A stretch of 64,000 bases of DNA from Bemisia tabaci (GCF_918797505.1 NC_092795.1:496001-560000), one strand, 5' to 3'. Numbered from the stretch's first letter, positions 1-13,670 are shown. The notes: generated by a model not told the origin, from the sequence alone. Program-made: numbers and translations.

Positions 1-3000
1 AACCTAGTTTCTATCCGAGTGCTCCTATGGCGAGAGCACTGCTACCTCAATACTTATACTGCAAGTAAAAGTTCCGCTCTCTTATTGGTTGGCAAGCTAT
101 AGGATTATTGTAGTTTGGCCGAATATAAACAGACAAGATGACTACAGAGTTCTAGAGTGTTAGAATTTTTCTAGCATCTCACTTCTGATTTAAGTTCTGA
201 TCAAACTTTGATCGATCTTTTTGCCAAAAATTACACTTCCAGTGTGATAATCATTCATTTTTCAACTGATAATACAAATTCCTCTCGATCCGGTTTGTTT
301 AAATCGGGCCGCAAGAACCCCGTAGGAAGCTTAAAACTGATGAACCAATCAAAAAGCGGCACATACGTATGGCAATACTATTCCGTACGTAGGTACTCTA
401 ATTTAGACTTTTGAAAATTTAATTACAATCGAGTAATTTTTTCACAGCGCACAACGAAGGCTGTGCACCCATCTTAATTACTCAATATGCAAGTATCATT
501 TCAGATTGGGGGAGAGTTGTTGACAGCACATTAGGCGTCGAACCCGATAGGCATTGAGGCGGAATGTCCTTATCTCACTTGTACTTCACAATGTCTGAGT
601 GTAAGGGGTGTTCGGAATCGAATATACGACATACTTTGGAAATCACTTTATGCGGCGGTCAAGACGAGAATACTTTTGAGGTTAAATTTCTTTGAAAACG
701 CTTTTCTTCGTTGAGGTTTTTCCCATACAATTATTACAAGACTGGTTTTCAAAGAGGGTATATGAGTTCTAGCAGAACTATTTAGCGTTATTTTAAGTTT
801 GTGTAGTTTCAAAGGTCTATTTTTCCATAAGAAGATGACTGGAAATATCTCTACACTATAAAACTTAGTGTGACTTTTCTCGAGTAGAGATTGTTTGTAC
901 CGCCTTCCATTAAAAGCGTAAACATGTGTGACCACAGAAAAAAAAAAGAAAATAAGCAAATAGTTTCTCCTAAAATTCAATTTAAGAGTTTACCCGTAGA
1001 ATAGCGTAATTATTCGGTCCGGGCAAAATTCGTTAGAAACTTTGAAAAAGTGGCTTTGCACATTCTGGTCTTTCAATCCGCATAAGAGAGCCTCGGATCA
1101 ACGTAAAAGCATAATGATAACCGTGCATTTTCAAAAATGCGCGAATGTTGCATAGAATATTTTCAGAACAAAGACCAATTTTACAATCCGAGCAAATCTT
1201 CAATTTCAACTCATATTGACACTCTGAAAAGAATTATACAGAAATTTCGACACAAGAGCTACAAATTTAACAAGCTCTAGCGCCGAAAAAAGTATTTTCA
1301 TAGAAAATATTGTGGAACAAGAACGTCTCATTTCGAACTCAAAAGCCAATGCGCAAAGAACAGCGCATTAATATCCAGACACCCTGTAGAACACTCTCCC
1401 TTCATTTTACGTCATTTACCCCTAATTTTCATGCATGCGACATGGGAAGTCACGATAATAACACTTTAAAAATATTTACTAATGCTAAATCAATTACCAT
1501 CTCGTGTGGGCCCTGAAAGAAGGTGCTCGAGAAGGCACGCACCGCTATCGAAATAAACATAATTATATTGCCGTAAATTCAACATTATTTACTGTTTACA
1601 GGTTTAATCTTTTTTTTAAGACCTCCAAACGACGATGTATACAAGAGAGTCAATCACGGGTCACGCGATGCACGTCTTTTTCATTTTTTATATGAAACCC
1701 GCGCACCTCCCGAATATTTTTTTTATTACTTCCATTCATTTTTATCACTGTGGCCCTGTTCGGCTCAGTGTATGACTTTTATGAATGTACCGTATTACGA
1801 GCTGTTTTACTCCTTGATTGTGAGGTCTTTGCAACCGAGAAAGATCGTTACGGACTATCGAATCGTAATTTTATCCAAATTTTTATGGACAAATTTCATT
1901 TAAAAACAACGTAACTACAGCGAACGAGGCCACGTGTCATGTATCCACATTTTCATGAATTAAATTGCCAATTAATTGACCTAATCATGAAGTGATAAAC
2001 CAATCTGATGCATTTCTAGCCCACAATAATTTTGCTTACACTCTAGCTCCATCACCCAGAAAAACATCGTGGATTTAAAACACGAAACAAAAATTGCTGA
2101 CCATTCCTTACGATTGGAGAACAATTTTTTTTAATCTTTTTTTTGGCACCTACTCATCTAAAAATATCTTCGCCATTAAAGAATATATATACATCGTTTG
2201 AGTCGAGCACATACTTGTGGTTGCATATAATTATTCCTGTGGTGGAAGTTTAAATATTAGATTTTAAAATGACGGACTTAAGTGTGGGCGCTAGGAATTT
2301 ATCTTAGGAGGATTCAATTGTTGTACTGGTGAAAAATATGGTGAGATCAACTTCGTTTACATTTTCTGAAGAATGTCTTAAGTAATTTGTATTTCTTAAA
2401 GCCGAGAATCAGTTTAAAAATATATTTTAATATTCAGACGCTCCTTATCAAATTTGATACATTATTTACACATAAACCACATGTAAAATTATCTAAAAAA
2501 ATATACTGGTAACGACTCATATAAATGCAACATGGATAACAAAAAATATTGGTTCAAATTTGTTGGATTAGTGAATTAAAAAATACCAAATTACTTTCTT
2601 TTTTTACTACTTCAATAAATTAAAGTTGCGCATATTTTCTTTCATTTTAACAAGAAGCGAATTGAGTTTACTAGGAATTCCTAATGGTCACTTGGATAGA
2701 AAATTGGGTAACTAATGCCTAAAAGTAGCACTCGGGCAAATATTTCAAAGGTAATACTCACATAAATAAGTAAATTGAAAGAATACAATCACCTTTTGAA
2801 ATTCGTTGGGTTGGATTAATAAATAAAGAGGGTTCTGTTGATTAGTGTTTTCAATTTTTAAAGATGGTTCCTGCTTGATTTCTTCTAAAACCAAAATTTA
2901 AATTGGAGCATAGTTTTAGCAATGACTTATATGACTTATTGACTTAAGTCAATCCTGATTGCAAAATTAGATAGGAGAAGTCTTGAATTTCGAAAAACTA

Positions 3001-3530
3001 TGTATGTTCATAAAAAAATATTCGTTATGCTCCATAGCATGAGCTTTATTATTTAATAAATTTAATTTAATAAGTTAGTCTTACTGAATCCAAAAAAATT
3101 GTGTGTGATCTTCCTAATTCGCTAGGATTTTGTGGAGTTTTACGAATTCATAATTATTTGTGCGGGGAATTTCAACATACTTATATAAGTATTGGAATTG
3201 CTAGTACCAAGTGAAAAGTATATTACAAAAACTACACGGTTTTGGCTATTTTAGTCCTCATCTACACAAATTATCTGTTTGTACAAGTTTTAATAAAATC
3301 ATTAAAATCACAAATTAATCGTAATTCATCCAAATAGTGGACAGTAGGTGATGCGTTTTTTTTTTTTTGTTTCTATCTTTTATTGACTGAGCCAAGCACC
3401 TGTCCGTGAAACAATTTCACTGATTTTATATTTCTCTTGGATAAATTTTCCAAGAATCATGTAAAATCCTTGATCGTTTCAAATTATGGCGTTTGAAAGC
3501 AAAACTTGGCCGAAATTCTATGATGTACTC

Positions 3531-3580
<50 letters not shown>

Positions 3581-5060
3581 GACTTTTACTGATGCTATTT
3601 TCTTTTTTCTATTTTTGAATAAAAAAAAATATGTGTCTAATGTTTTTCTTGAGATTACGAAAGAAATACCAAATCAATACCTGCTATGGTTAAATTGTAT
3701 TTTAAAGTAAGATGTCGTAAAGTCTATAAAAAAAATTCATTTAAGTTATTTCTGGTAAACATTTGAGGAGCTACGACATAGACTCAAGTAAATGTTAAAA
3801 TGTATACTTCAGCGTTTGTATTTCAATTATTTGAGCAGTACAATAGTACATGTATCGGAACTTTTAAGCAAAAATCAAATAATTACCTGATTCAACAATT
3901 AAATTTTATTATACGTAGAGAGTGATCTTGCCTATATTTCGAAATCAAAAATTTTAATTTTTGTGCCAGTTTTTCTCAATTAGTACTGCAAAAAGGACCG
4001 TAAATAGTTTTCTAATTTATTAGTATTGAGATTATGAATATGGATAAAACGAGAAATATTGCCCCGAGGAAAATTTCATGAATACCGCAAAAACCCCATC
4101 GTATTATTCTTTGTCGAACGATTTTAAACGAATTTGCGACGAATGTCTTTTTAAGGTACGATTTTCATGACTATATACAATTACTACTCCCTACTTTTGG
4201 AGAAAAATAATTATTCTGCACTTAAAAAAATCGCTTTCGTCGAATGATGAGCCGAGAAATACGAGGAAAAAAGATGAATACCTCCAGGAGTGCCAAGGAA
4301 ATCAAAATAAATAGGAGTATTCAAAATTATTTCCCTTTAGAAATGTGGATATGGAGTAAATTTGAAGAAATCATACAGATAAGAATTAATTAGCAATATA
4401 AAGTCTTACCTTTCATTAAAAGTAGGAGAATAAAAAAAGTTGAGAAAACTGCAATATGAATTGGATTCATTGTTCTGACTGTTGTCTCCTTGGAAAAACG
4501 ATTCTACGAAATTCGGTACCGCGAACCAAAAATTTAACACGCATCGGCTCAAAAACTTTTTCCTCCTTTTGTTTTTCAATTGTCGTTATGAATAAAATTC
4601 TGATATTCTAAAACACCATTCTCGGTCGATTGCATTGTGGAAATAACTTGTTTTTTTTGCCACATAAATCTTTTCTTTTTTAGGTACACCAGTTTTTTTA
4701 GGTTTAAAAAATATTCTATTCACACCTTTAACAATCTGTTCTTTTTTTAATATTCGACCCGATCAGTACCCGATCAGAAGTTATTACCACTAATGAACGC
4801 AAAATATTAATTCGAGGCAATTCGATTGTGTCAAGATGTTCTTGCCAGCTAAAAACTTCTAAGCCACTTTTATGATAATTTTTTCCATTTACAGCAGCTG
4901 CTTTTAAGATTTAATTTCGTTCACTTACAAGGAATTACTTCTGCATGCCAAAACAATTACCAAAAAAACCACGCAGGGTTTTTTTTTATTTTTCTATGAA
5001 TCCACTGGATAGTGTAATTTTGTGGAATCCCCAATGAAAATTGTATCCTCGAATCAATTC
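1..5060. other. AT-rich intergenic sequence
   Basis: No gene, RNA gene or transposon end could be supported here. The sequence is AT-rich with many short A and T runs and frequent stops in all frames. The only distinct item is a pure run of 42 A. The few open frames of 60-110 codons have no family resemblance and no convincing start or splice context. It may be intronic or intergenic. Confidence 0.6.
3534..3575 (+). repeat. (A)42 homopolymer
   Basis: A run of 42 consecutive A residues with no interruption. It could be the tail of an old retroposed sequence, but no SINE, LINE or tRNA-like head was recognised upstream and no flanking target duplication was seen. Confidence 0.9.
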
Positions 5061-5063
5061 AGT

Positions 5064-5330
5064 CCTTTCTCGTGTCACAACACTCTAAAATCTTGAAACG
5101 CATTTGAGGGAATGAACGTTTTACAAATCCCAGACCAAAAAGGTTGAGTATCGTAATTTGTAGGTGAGACAGAAAGGTTTTTCGCACGGAGAGACGGAGC
5201 CTTTCCTCGTGTCACAACACACCAAAATCGGATTTGAAGGAATGAGAGTTTTGCAAAGCCCAGACCAGAAAGGTTGAGTTTCGTAATTTTTACGTGAGAT
5301 AGAGAGGTTTTTCATGGGGAGAGACGTGAC
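5064..5330. repeat. two-copy tandem repeat, about 133 bp unit
   Basis: Two adjacent diverged copies. Each begins near CCTTTC(C)TCGTGTCACAACAC and runs through a shared CCAGACCARAAAGGTTGAGT segment to GAGAGACG. The first copy lies at about 5064-5199 and the second at 5200-5330. The weak minus-strand frame of 64 codons across it is a by-product, since both copies translate to the same short peptide pattern. Confidence 0.85.
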
Positions 5331-5391
5331 TCGAGCTTGCGAGTGGGTAGCCTTACGGCAACTAACTGAGGGCTCAGAAGGTTGAGATCAT

Positions 5392-5422
5392 AGCGCGGCG
5401 CGACGCGGCGCGACGCGGCCGG
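5392..5422. repeat. GC-rich short tandem repeat (GCGCGGCGCGAC)n
   Basis: A CpG-rich unit of about 10-12 bp, GCGGCGCGAC, repeats about three times in otherwise AT-rich surroundings. It sits just before a C-rich stretch at 5475-5520. No gene start follows that I can support. Confidence 0.7.
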
Positions 5423-5884
5423 TAGGAGGGCTCAAGGGGGCCGAGTTAACCCAGAGCGCAGATCAGGAATGACCCCTACCCTCAACCTCCCGCCCCTCAA
5501 ACCTCCCCTTCCTCCTCCTTATCAAAATACCATCAATGAAGGGTGGTCTTCGGGTTTCTTTTACTCATTTGTCAAGTGCGAAAATAGGTATTAACATCGG
5601 AGCACATTCCCCACAGGTGATTTCACGCCCATTCCGTCTAGTTCGAGAGCTTTCACCCGTGGAGCCCCGGGTAGCGTTTTCAAGTCTTTTTCGCCTACCC
5701 AGTTTCTGCGGCTCATAATGACTCAAGCAATGAAATGAGGAGCATCATTTACTTTAAAACGTTGACCTAGGTCCTTCGCAAAGGGCGCAAAATGTACGCA
5801 ATCTCGTGGAGCCGTAAAGTACCAACCGCAGGATCGTCAAAATTTCTCGCATCTCCATCATTTATTTAGTTGAGTTCTGAGAGT

Positions 5885-6040
5885 TCTCCACCTGTTTTTG
5901 TCTTCTTCTTCGTCTTTTTTCTCGTATTTTTTTCGAAATTTTTCTACTCCTTCATCTCGGTCTTATTGTTCTTTATAGTCATCTTTTTCTTCTTCTTCAT
6001 CTCCCTCTTCTTTTTACTACTTTTATTATTCTTCTTCTAA
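5885..6040 (+). repeat. pyrimidine-rich tract
   Basis: About 150 bp of almost uninterrupted C/T on the plus strand, dominated by TTC and CTT runs. It is low-complexity sequence. A similar tract occurs at 11455-11715 and a more C-rich one at 51320-51432. Confidence 0.8.
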
Positions 6041-9000
6041 TATATAAATCTAATGCTACATTATACACACAAAATATAGGATCTTATTAAATACTCATGT
6101 ATACTATTTTACATAATTTATAAATTTAATTCTACAATTATTTATTATTAAAATATTTACAAATATTTTATCTGTATTTCAACGAAGAGTAAGGAAGCAC
6201 TCGCTAGATAGATGGAAAACAATTTTTGTGGAAATTTTGGTGGATCCTGGCGTCAAGATGAATGGTTCATCGAGCGTGAAAGATAAGGTTCGACGGCGGT
6301 GAAGGTCGGCCTCTTGTTATCGTGCTCAAAACCAGACACCCAAAGCTATATAGGCAGATAATTGTAACTGCAGTGGTTTAAGTGGATTTCTGTATGGGCC
6401 ACGGTTAGCACATGGTCTAATGAGTCACGAGGCTCATGATTGCGCTTACAGTGCAAGACGCTCATTGCCTAAAAAGTTGTGGCGGGAATTTATATTCTAG
6501 ATTTGAGTCGTTCTACCGTAAAAAAGCTTATATGAGGTTTCTGTCACATGAAATATTACGGTTTTGACAGGAAAATGTTTTCAATGGTTTCCCTGAGAAG
6601 TTTATTCGGTTTTTTTGGTAAAAGACCATCAAAGGCAAAAAAAAGGATTCGAGGAAAAACATATTTGGACGGCCCGTTGAATAGCGTGGGTTGATCGGTG
6701 TGTTGTACTATGGTAGAACCAAATGATTTCAAAAAGTGAGCCCCACTGGCACGCTTAAAATTTCAAAAATGTTATTCATGCCTTCACTTGCAGAAATATT
6801 TTTCTACGGATTGCATTCCGGAGCTGTGACTCTATCTTCAGTCGGCAGCGAGCTGTGAAATAATAACATAATGTAACATTATGCAATAGTCCTATGTTTG
6901 CCCAATACAGCGTTGATGCTGAATGAAAATGGCTAACCTAATGCGCCTAGTAATTGTGTTGAATCGACCCAAAATTCAGATCGACATAATTCTGCCGGAA
7001 CAACGAAAGTCTGAGTTAAGCGATTGAAAATGTGTGTTGATCCAAAACAGAGCCCATTCTGTTGGTCCTATTTGTAAATTTTCAGTTGTTTATTTTACTC
7101 TTGATGTACCTATTACGTAGAACTCACTTTTGAGGTGAAACGAAACGGGCATCAGAATTGAGCGAAAAACTAAGTGATCCTTCAATTCGGCTGATTATGC
7201 AATTTAGGCTACTTAAGAGTTGAAATAGTTGTATTTCCTACGCACAATGATCTCTTAACGGTTATCCGATGCGCACTGGCGCAGGAGGCTAAGGATATTT
7301 GTAACGGACCGGTGAGTATAATCATAATCATAAAATAGATTTTAGACTTTTAATTTCTGTCTTTTAACAATATTGGTAGACTTTAGAATAAAAATATATT
7401 TTAAATTCCATTGAAACTCAGATCATGACGGTTGGGCAATGGGTGCGCTTTTACAAAAAGGTAAGCTGCTCCTGAAAGAAAAGAGGCAGCGAGTCTGGAA
7501 TGAAACGGGGAGCAGCTATTGACACCATAAAATGCCAAGTTGCGGGGACCCGCATGAATTGGAAGTTTGGAAATACCTCAATCACAGACTTCTCTATTTA
7601 ACGCCCGTTTAAACCTCAAATGTTCTCCACTGTTGCCACTCATGAGAATTGATTCTTTTAAAAATAATTGATGAACTTCGAAAGAAGTGGGTTCATTGCT
7701 GAATCATTGATTTTACGTTAAATACTAAAAGAGTTCCTTGAAAATTGTTATTTCCTCAAACAGTTCATTTTTTGAGGGGAGAACAGGAGTCCACCTGGCC
7801 ATTCAGTCAGATCAAAACAAGAGAAAAAATGAGCTGTAATTTTGAAAAGGAAAAACAAATCTAAAAACCATCGAGAACATTGCTAAATTGTTCTCGAGAG
7901 TATTACAAGTGATGAAAACTGCCTACTATTTTCAGTTGATTATCATCATTTACCTCTTGACGAAGCATTATCGAAGTCTTGCAATTGTTACTAACCGTAA
8001 ATTTCAGATTCTTTCGCAACTTTTTTATCTTCGTGACTTCTAAGTATTGAATAAATCGTGGTGTGAGGAAACATTGCACGTAAAAACCAGCATGGTTATA
8101 CATCAACGATAAAAGGGGTAATCTTTGCCAATAGTTTTGGGTAGGTTTTCACATTTTTATAGGGGCATTCAACAACCACGAACTGTTTATGTATACTACC
8201 GTGCCTTGTTAAGAGATACCTCACACGTGAGGCAGATAAGTGAATTTTTTTCCTCCCTAGATGATTATTTAAAGGTTTATTAGGAGCTTCGGGAGGTATA
8301 AGGAAAGGCTGTGAGGGGCGAAAGGTGGCAGATAGTGTTAAAGGTAAACATTTCTTTCTCTCGGAACCAATATTAAAGCTTTGATAAGGCACACGGGCTG
8401 AGAGGCGGAGTGTCTCCCTTGATATCATATTGGCACTTCTTACACGCCTCAAAAGCTTTTAGAAACGCTTCTTTCATACCGAGCTCCGTTTGACTTTGAG
8501 CCCCGCTCCCAGATGGTGTCACCAGATCAGGCGAAAAAACATGGAATTTGCCATTGATAGAAGTGAAAAGGCGTGAGCCTTTAAATGACTACGCAGCACC
8601 CTCGCTTTGAGAGGATACCCAAATACGGTCAGAGCTTGTATATTTGTTTGTTTATTGCTTAAACCTTATCGTCACCACCTTCCTATGATCCGGATTTTCT
8701 TTTCATTTTTTTCTTACCAGCTTTCATCTCTTATATCTGTGGCTTTTGCACTTACGACAGCTGAATTCTGCACTAAGAGCATACTTATTGAATAGCACAA
8801 AACTTCCATAAAAATCGCTTCTCTCTTGACAAGGGCTGAAAGTTGTGAGGAGGGCCTCGTAATCTCAAACTATTTGATGATGAAAACAGAAATGCAGAAT
8901 ATTCCCGATTTTGCGCCTGCCCTGAAAATGTGGAGAGGCCCTTACAAGTGGAAGGAGGGGAAGTTTTCAAGGGTCAACAGTCGGAAGTTGAGGGGGAAAA

Positions 9001-9310
9001 GTCTTCAATTTTGAAATCGGGAGAAAATTTTGTGGAAATCAAAGGAGAAAAATGTGTAAAGCTGGCGGGCGGTGAAAAAACATGGAAGCTTGGGAAATTC
9101 TGCACCCTCACCCTTCGTTAAAAATATGTACAGAAGAGCATCAACTGAATTTGTTGTGATTAGACCCTCACATTTATTGAAAAAAGATACCTTGCCTGCA
9201 TGGCTCGTCGAACAACTGACGCTACTCACATTTCGTTTTAACTAAAACAGTGACAAAAAAATATTCCAAAGTGGCAAGCTGTAAACATTTGAAGGCGCTG
9301 CGGCACTTTT
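6041..9310. other. intergenic sequence, no supported gene
   Basis: Nothing was recognised here apart from the weak exon candidate near 7.2 kb. The 118-codon minus-strand frame at 8096-8452 has no family resemblance, and the other frames are shorter. Confidence 0.5.
7208..7311 (+). other. weak candidate internal exon
   Basis: An open stretch of 104 bp follows an acceptor-like CAATTTAG and is closed by a strong donor-like CCG|GTGAGTAT. Read from the third base it gives about 34 residues, including VVFPTHNDLLTVIR, with no stop. The phase would be 2 nt in and 0 out. The peptide was not assigned to a family. Open stretches of this size next to GT/AG motifs arise often by chance, so this is a prompt to look at transcripts and not a gene call. 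Confidence 0.15.
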
Positions 9311-9312
9311 TA

Positions 9313-9384
9313 ATGCCAACTCTATGCAACTATTCGTGTTCGAGGGATGTCCGTGTTGCATACACGAAAAATTGCAGGCATTCG
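9313..9384 (+). repeat. family C core copy (variant with ACACGA)
   Basis: Shares CAACTATTCGTG, GGATGTCCGTGTTGCAT and a following AAATTG with the C repeats at 23.0, 29.7, 32.9, 51.5, 52.8, 58.9, 61.3 and 63.6 kb. This copy and the one at 63634-63702 share GCATACACGA where the others read GCRTCTGCAAA. The 88-codon minus-strand frame crossing it is repeat-derived. Confidence 0.75.
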
Positions 9385-10989
9385 TTTTGGCTTTTAAAGT
9401 CGTAAAGTCCGGCTGCAGCAGCAAAAGCTTAAGGGAGTTCCGTTTGCATGTGCAACTGTGTTGACCAATAGCACACCTCGGAATTTGGGAGAACCATGTA
9501 TCATTCATTATAATGTTGAATCGCTAACTTTCTTTTTAATTTCTTTTTATGGAATTTGCTTTTATGGTTGACAGCATTGATATTTCTTGTAAATGTACAG
9601 AGATTTTTTCGGTAGGTAACTCTAAAAATGTTATGCAGTCAGAGAAAAGACAACTGATTTCAGACTGAAATCAGTCACTGAAAACGGCCTCGATTTCAAA
9701 GAAATAGATACAAATAAAAGGCAGATTACGGTCTATTATGAGGGTCTTTTCAAGATACGACGAGAAAGTATAATCAACGGAAGAATGTTTCAAAGAGCAT
9801 TATTAATAAGCATTATTTTCACAGCCTCCAACAGTTTATGGGGCTTCAACCGGGGAGAAGGAGGTTAAAATAATGACGCCTTATAACACCCACACTCCCT
9901 CAACCTTGAAAATTTGCATATGTGCAAAAATTACAAAAACAGTACATTACAGTTTTTTTGTGTGTTATATTGTGTTAGCTGAATTTGTATCATGCGGATC
10001 TCCACTGCAACGCTTTAAACGAGTATGTTTCATTTTTAAAGTAATACTCGCTTAAATAATATCCTTGAAGTATTTTTTCTCTGCTTAGTTTTATTTTAAA
10101 TGGATAAAATTTAAATAGAGGTTTTCGATGGCACAGCCAGTTTCACGCTTTTGCTATTTTGAGGTAAGTGACGTGCTTTGAAGTGAGAGATTATGAGATA
10201 ACTGTAGTCCGGCTTTAAAAGGTTAATTCTGCTAAAAACCCTCAAAAATCTAAAACAAGACTCTTAGATAGCATTTCAAAGTTTGACAGAAAAGGTGATT
10301 GGCACATAAAAGAAGTCTGGAAGCCACTGCTTGGCTCGCAATCTGAGTAGTTTCTAACACAATTGGAGTGTACCTATTTACCGAGGAAATTACACCATTG
10401 CGTTCGCCATAATTGCGGGACATGGACCTGGGTCCATTTGAACTGCAAAGCACCTATCTCGAGTCGTAAATCACGAATATATATATGTATCGGGAGGCAT
10501 GTCATTCATTTTCTATTATGTTTTCAAATTCACCGCGTCTCCGAACAGTTCCTCTTAGTGGCCAGTGAATAGTTCGGTCTGCCTGGAGAGAGACGCAAGG
10601 AAACTTAGCGTAAATCTACAAAAAATCCCGCAAATTGACGTTGAAAATTTTCCTCGGGTAAGACTTGAATTGATTCAAAGCTTTTGTTTCTGCAAAAGAA
10701 GGGAAAGGAGGGGGAAAAATCTCTTGGAAACGGTTGAAATCATACCATAGAAGAAGTTTTCGAAATTATTTGTTTACTCACGTTGGGTTCTTTTACTCTT
10801 CTATTTTGGCAAACCTGGTGATCGACGACTGAGAAAATTTGAAAATGCGTGTCACAAACTACGCAGACTGCTCGCTAAGGAGTAGATTTGAGACATTTTC
10901 GATGTACCTGTCTTGATGCTCATGCAATTTTACTCGTACCACGTCTATTCACCTGGCTATAACTCTGGCGTGCAACAGACCCTTCCACC

Positions 10990-11243
10990 CAGTGGGTTGC
11001 TGGGTTAAGTTCGCCTTCAATTTCGATTGATACTGTGCCATACGCTCGGGTGGTCGAATAGTTGCTTCGCGTTTATGTACGCTAAGCATAGGTCACATTC
11101 ATTTCTGCTGTTGCTCCTTAAGATTCAGACTTTGGCCGCTGCAGGAATTGGCAGAGTGAGTTGCTGCGTTAGGTTCGCCTTCAATTTCGATTGCTATTGA
11201 AAAGTTGCTTCGCGCTATAATAGTGTGGGCTAAGTATAGGTCG
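10990..11243 (+). repeat. diverged tandem duplication, about 150 bp unit
   Basis: Two copies, at about 10990-11097 and 11150-11243, share GTTCGCCTTCAATTTCGATT, GTTGCTTCGCG and a GCTAAGYATAGGTC ending. The second copy runs directly into the foldback element at 11248. Confidence 0.75.
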
Positions 11244-11247
11244 CGTA

Positions 11248-11377
11248 AATTGGACGTATTTCTATCGAACGGAACTATGTGCATTATGAAGTGAGCCCTG
11301 TTATGCATATATTCTCAAGGGTCTCAGGGCTCACGTCTTAATGCTTATGGTTCCGTTTGGCAGAAATACGTCAAATT
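11248..11377. mobile_element. foldback MITE, family F
   Basis: The element is an almost complete inverted repeat. The left arm reads AATTGGACGTATTTCT followed by an ACGGAACTATG block, and the right arm is the reverse complement ending AGAAATACGTCAAATT. Two further copies lie at 24076-24194 and 24237-24367. No coding capacity was seen. Target-site duplications are unclear because the termini are AT-rich. Confidence 0.8.
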
Positions 11378-11454
11378 GACATTGATCCTCCTTTAGATTC
11401 AGCGACTTGAACAATTGCAAGAATTGGTCTGATGAAACAGAGCGTGGAGTTTCT

Positions 11455-11715
11455 CCTTCACTTTTTCCCGCTTTGTTCGCATTGCTCTTATTCCTCCTCT
11501 TTCTCAACTTTTTCTTCCTCCCTTCTTCTTACTTTTCTACTCCTTCGCATGTTTCGTGCTCAGTTTCGTCTTCTTCTTGGTCTGCTTCTCTTTCCACATC
11601 TCCTTCTTGGTCTGCTTCTCTTTCCTCATCTCCTCATTTTTCATTTCAGTCTTATCTCGTCTTCTTTATCATCCTCTTCATCTTCCTCTTCCTCTTGCTC
11701 CTCCTCTTCTGTTTA
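11455..11715 (+). repeat. long pyrimidine-rich tract
   Basis: About 260 bp rich in TTC, CTC and TCT, containing a near-duplicate CTTCTTGGTCTGCTTCTCTT. It produces two overlapping Ser/Leu/Phe-rich open frames (11407-11931 and 11432-11716) with no protein features, which I treat as by-products of low complexity. Confidence 0.85.
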
Positions 11716-12319
11716 GATGTTAAAATGATTTTCCTTTTTTTAAAATCCACAATTAATAGATTTCTCTTTTCCCTTCTTCATGGGAGTCTGGCTCTCTGGG
11801 TGGAGAAGGAGCATGTTTCAATGGATCTCTCGAGCGAGGATGCTCGAGTTGAATGGGAGTGTGAAGGTGGTGAAAAACGAGAGGCTCTCGGACGACGGCG
11901 ACGGCGACGGCTTCAACAAATAATCGGATGAATAAATCATAAAAAGAGGTGAATTGGGCCAGAGTAGAGGGCCCAGTGTGATAAATGAAGAGTGAAAATG
12001 GTTCACTCACCTGTCCGCAGAAGCATCGTAGGTCGCAAATGGTCGCGCCGCGCCGTCCCGGGCCGCACCGTGCTCAAAAATACCCGCAGAAAGGGTCCTA
12101 TCCATAGCCCTTCCCTGAGCAGCTCCTTGAGTTAGCGCACCCTTTCGCTTACACTCTGATTGACAGAGGTGTAAGGCAACACTAGCACGGATTCCTCACG
12201 ATAGCATTTGTAAAAAGGATCATTTTTGTTAACCATTATTAAATTTCTCCCGTATACCTTTGGGAATTGATTCATGTATGAGATTGCAATGAATTGCCAC
12301 TCCAAAAACTACAAAGTAT

Positions 12320-12425
12320 AAAAAAACTAGGGGGCCCTGCCCCCTGACCGCTGCGCGGCCCAACCCCCGGGAGGGCACCTCGCGCCCTCAGGCCCGCTTC
12401 GCGGGCCCTATACGCATATGTATAG
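12320..12425 (-). repeat. GC-rich hairpin repeat (family I)
   Basis: A strongly GC-rich block in AT-rich flanks with nested palindromes, such as CCGCTGCGCGGCC and GGCCCGCTTCGCGGGCC. On the minus strand it ends GGGGGCAGGGCCCCCTAG followed by T. Related blocks lie at 44335-44412, within 45490-45620, at 50600-50660 and, degraded, at 31790-31860. A hairpin then CTAG|T resembles a Helitron 3' end, but this is only a resemblance. Confidence 0.6.
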
Positions 12426-13154
12426 GCAAAAATGTTCTTCCATTTTAATACACTATTTTGTGTTCGAGCTGCATCGATTTCAAAATTTTTGAAGTAACAC
12501 TCAGATTTGTAAATGATGAGGAATAGCTGGATGTACATAATTTCACATTCCACTTACTGGAGAATTTCCATTTTATTATGTTATTTTTAAATACTTACTT
12601 TAAAAAAAAAAAAATCGGATTTCGACCGTTAAGAGTTCATAATAATATTTGGTCCGTCCCGACGCGACGCAGCGCCTGCCTTCTCACTTTGTATCTGCTG
12701 TTTATCTGCTGTAAATATTAAAAGAAATTCAGCCATCAAGTAAATTGACCAATGCCACAAATCGAAGCCGGAAGAATGCAGGAAAAATTGAGTAAAAACC
12801 TTATACCTTGGACCTTGAACCTTGAACCCTGAGCGATGCACCGTTCCTCAACTCTTAGAATGAGGAGCCCTTCACGAGCTTTTCCATTGTTTTATTGTTT
12901 ATTCGAGTCACTCAGGTAGAATCCCACACCTTGACGTTTCTAGCGGAAACGACATATCTCTCACGCTATTAACATTGGACTTAAGTGACATGAGCTTTAA
13001 AAGCTCTACAACATTAAAAGTTCGGGGTTTCATAATTTTTTGCACATCTACATCTACTACAGATGACATACATGTAAAGATCATCCTTATCGGTCCGGCA
13101 GTTTGTCAGAAATAGTGCTTCCAAGATTTTGCTTGTAGCTGTATAATATAGATA

Positions 13155-13157
<3 letters not shown>

Positions 13158-13200
<43 letters not shown>
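13158..13200 (+). repeat. (A)43 homopolymer
   Basis: A run of 43 uninterrupted A residues preceded by a TATA-rich stretch. No recognisable retroelement body lies upstream. Confidence 0.9.
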
Positions 13201-13203
<3 letters not shown>

Positions 13204-13670
13204 TTGCAGATTGTGTAAAGTTTACGATACCTTAAAATTTTCAAAATCATGGAAAATTTGTTCTTTAATATTTTTGTAATTTTTACAGTGGTGCATCATT
13301 ATAATCCCTGGCAAGGATCCACTTCCAAAGGTAAATTGCTGCATTTTAATCATGATTGGCAAAAGTTATTATCCTGTTTGTTATATTATTTTGAAGGCTT
13401 CCTTAAAACTCCCTCAATGAAAGTGTAAAGCAGATGGGGTCTCTTAAGGAAAGGAGGAGCTGTTTAAAGAACGACTGTGAATACGGTCCTTGGTGTGGGT
13501 GGTGTGGGTACTTGCTACTTTTAGTAGCCGGAGACTATATTCTCCTCTTCATTATTTAAATTGGCAGCACTACTGGTAACTCTCGTATGCCGTGCTAGTT
13601 ACTGTGGAGCTGAGAAAATATGATTTTTTGCTTTTCTTTTCTCCTGTGATGTATTGGCAAGGAGGATTAT

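Noticed and set aside
4049..4155. Short plus-strand frame ending at AAG|GTACG
   Set aside because: About 34 codons with a mediocre donor and no acceptor. It is within the range expected by chance.
8096..8452. 118-codon minus-strand frame
   Set aside because: No family resemblance, no splice or start evidence, and the flanking sequence looks unremarkable.
10783..10833. Possible 48-bp minus-strand exon between TTTTCTCAG and GTGAGTAA
   Set aside because: Too short to judge. Many such pairs exist by chance in 64 kb, and nothing adjoining supports it.
11407..11931. 174-codon plus-strand frame
   Set aside because: Two thirds of it is Ser/Leu/Phe repeats from a pyrimidine tract, with an overlapping frame of the same kind. 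No domain or start context supports a gene.
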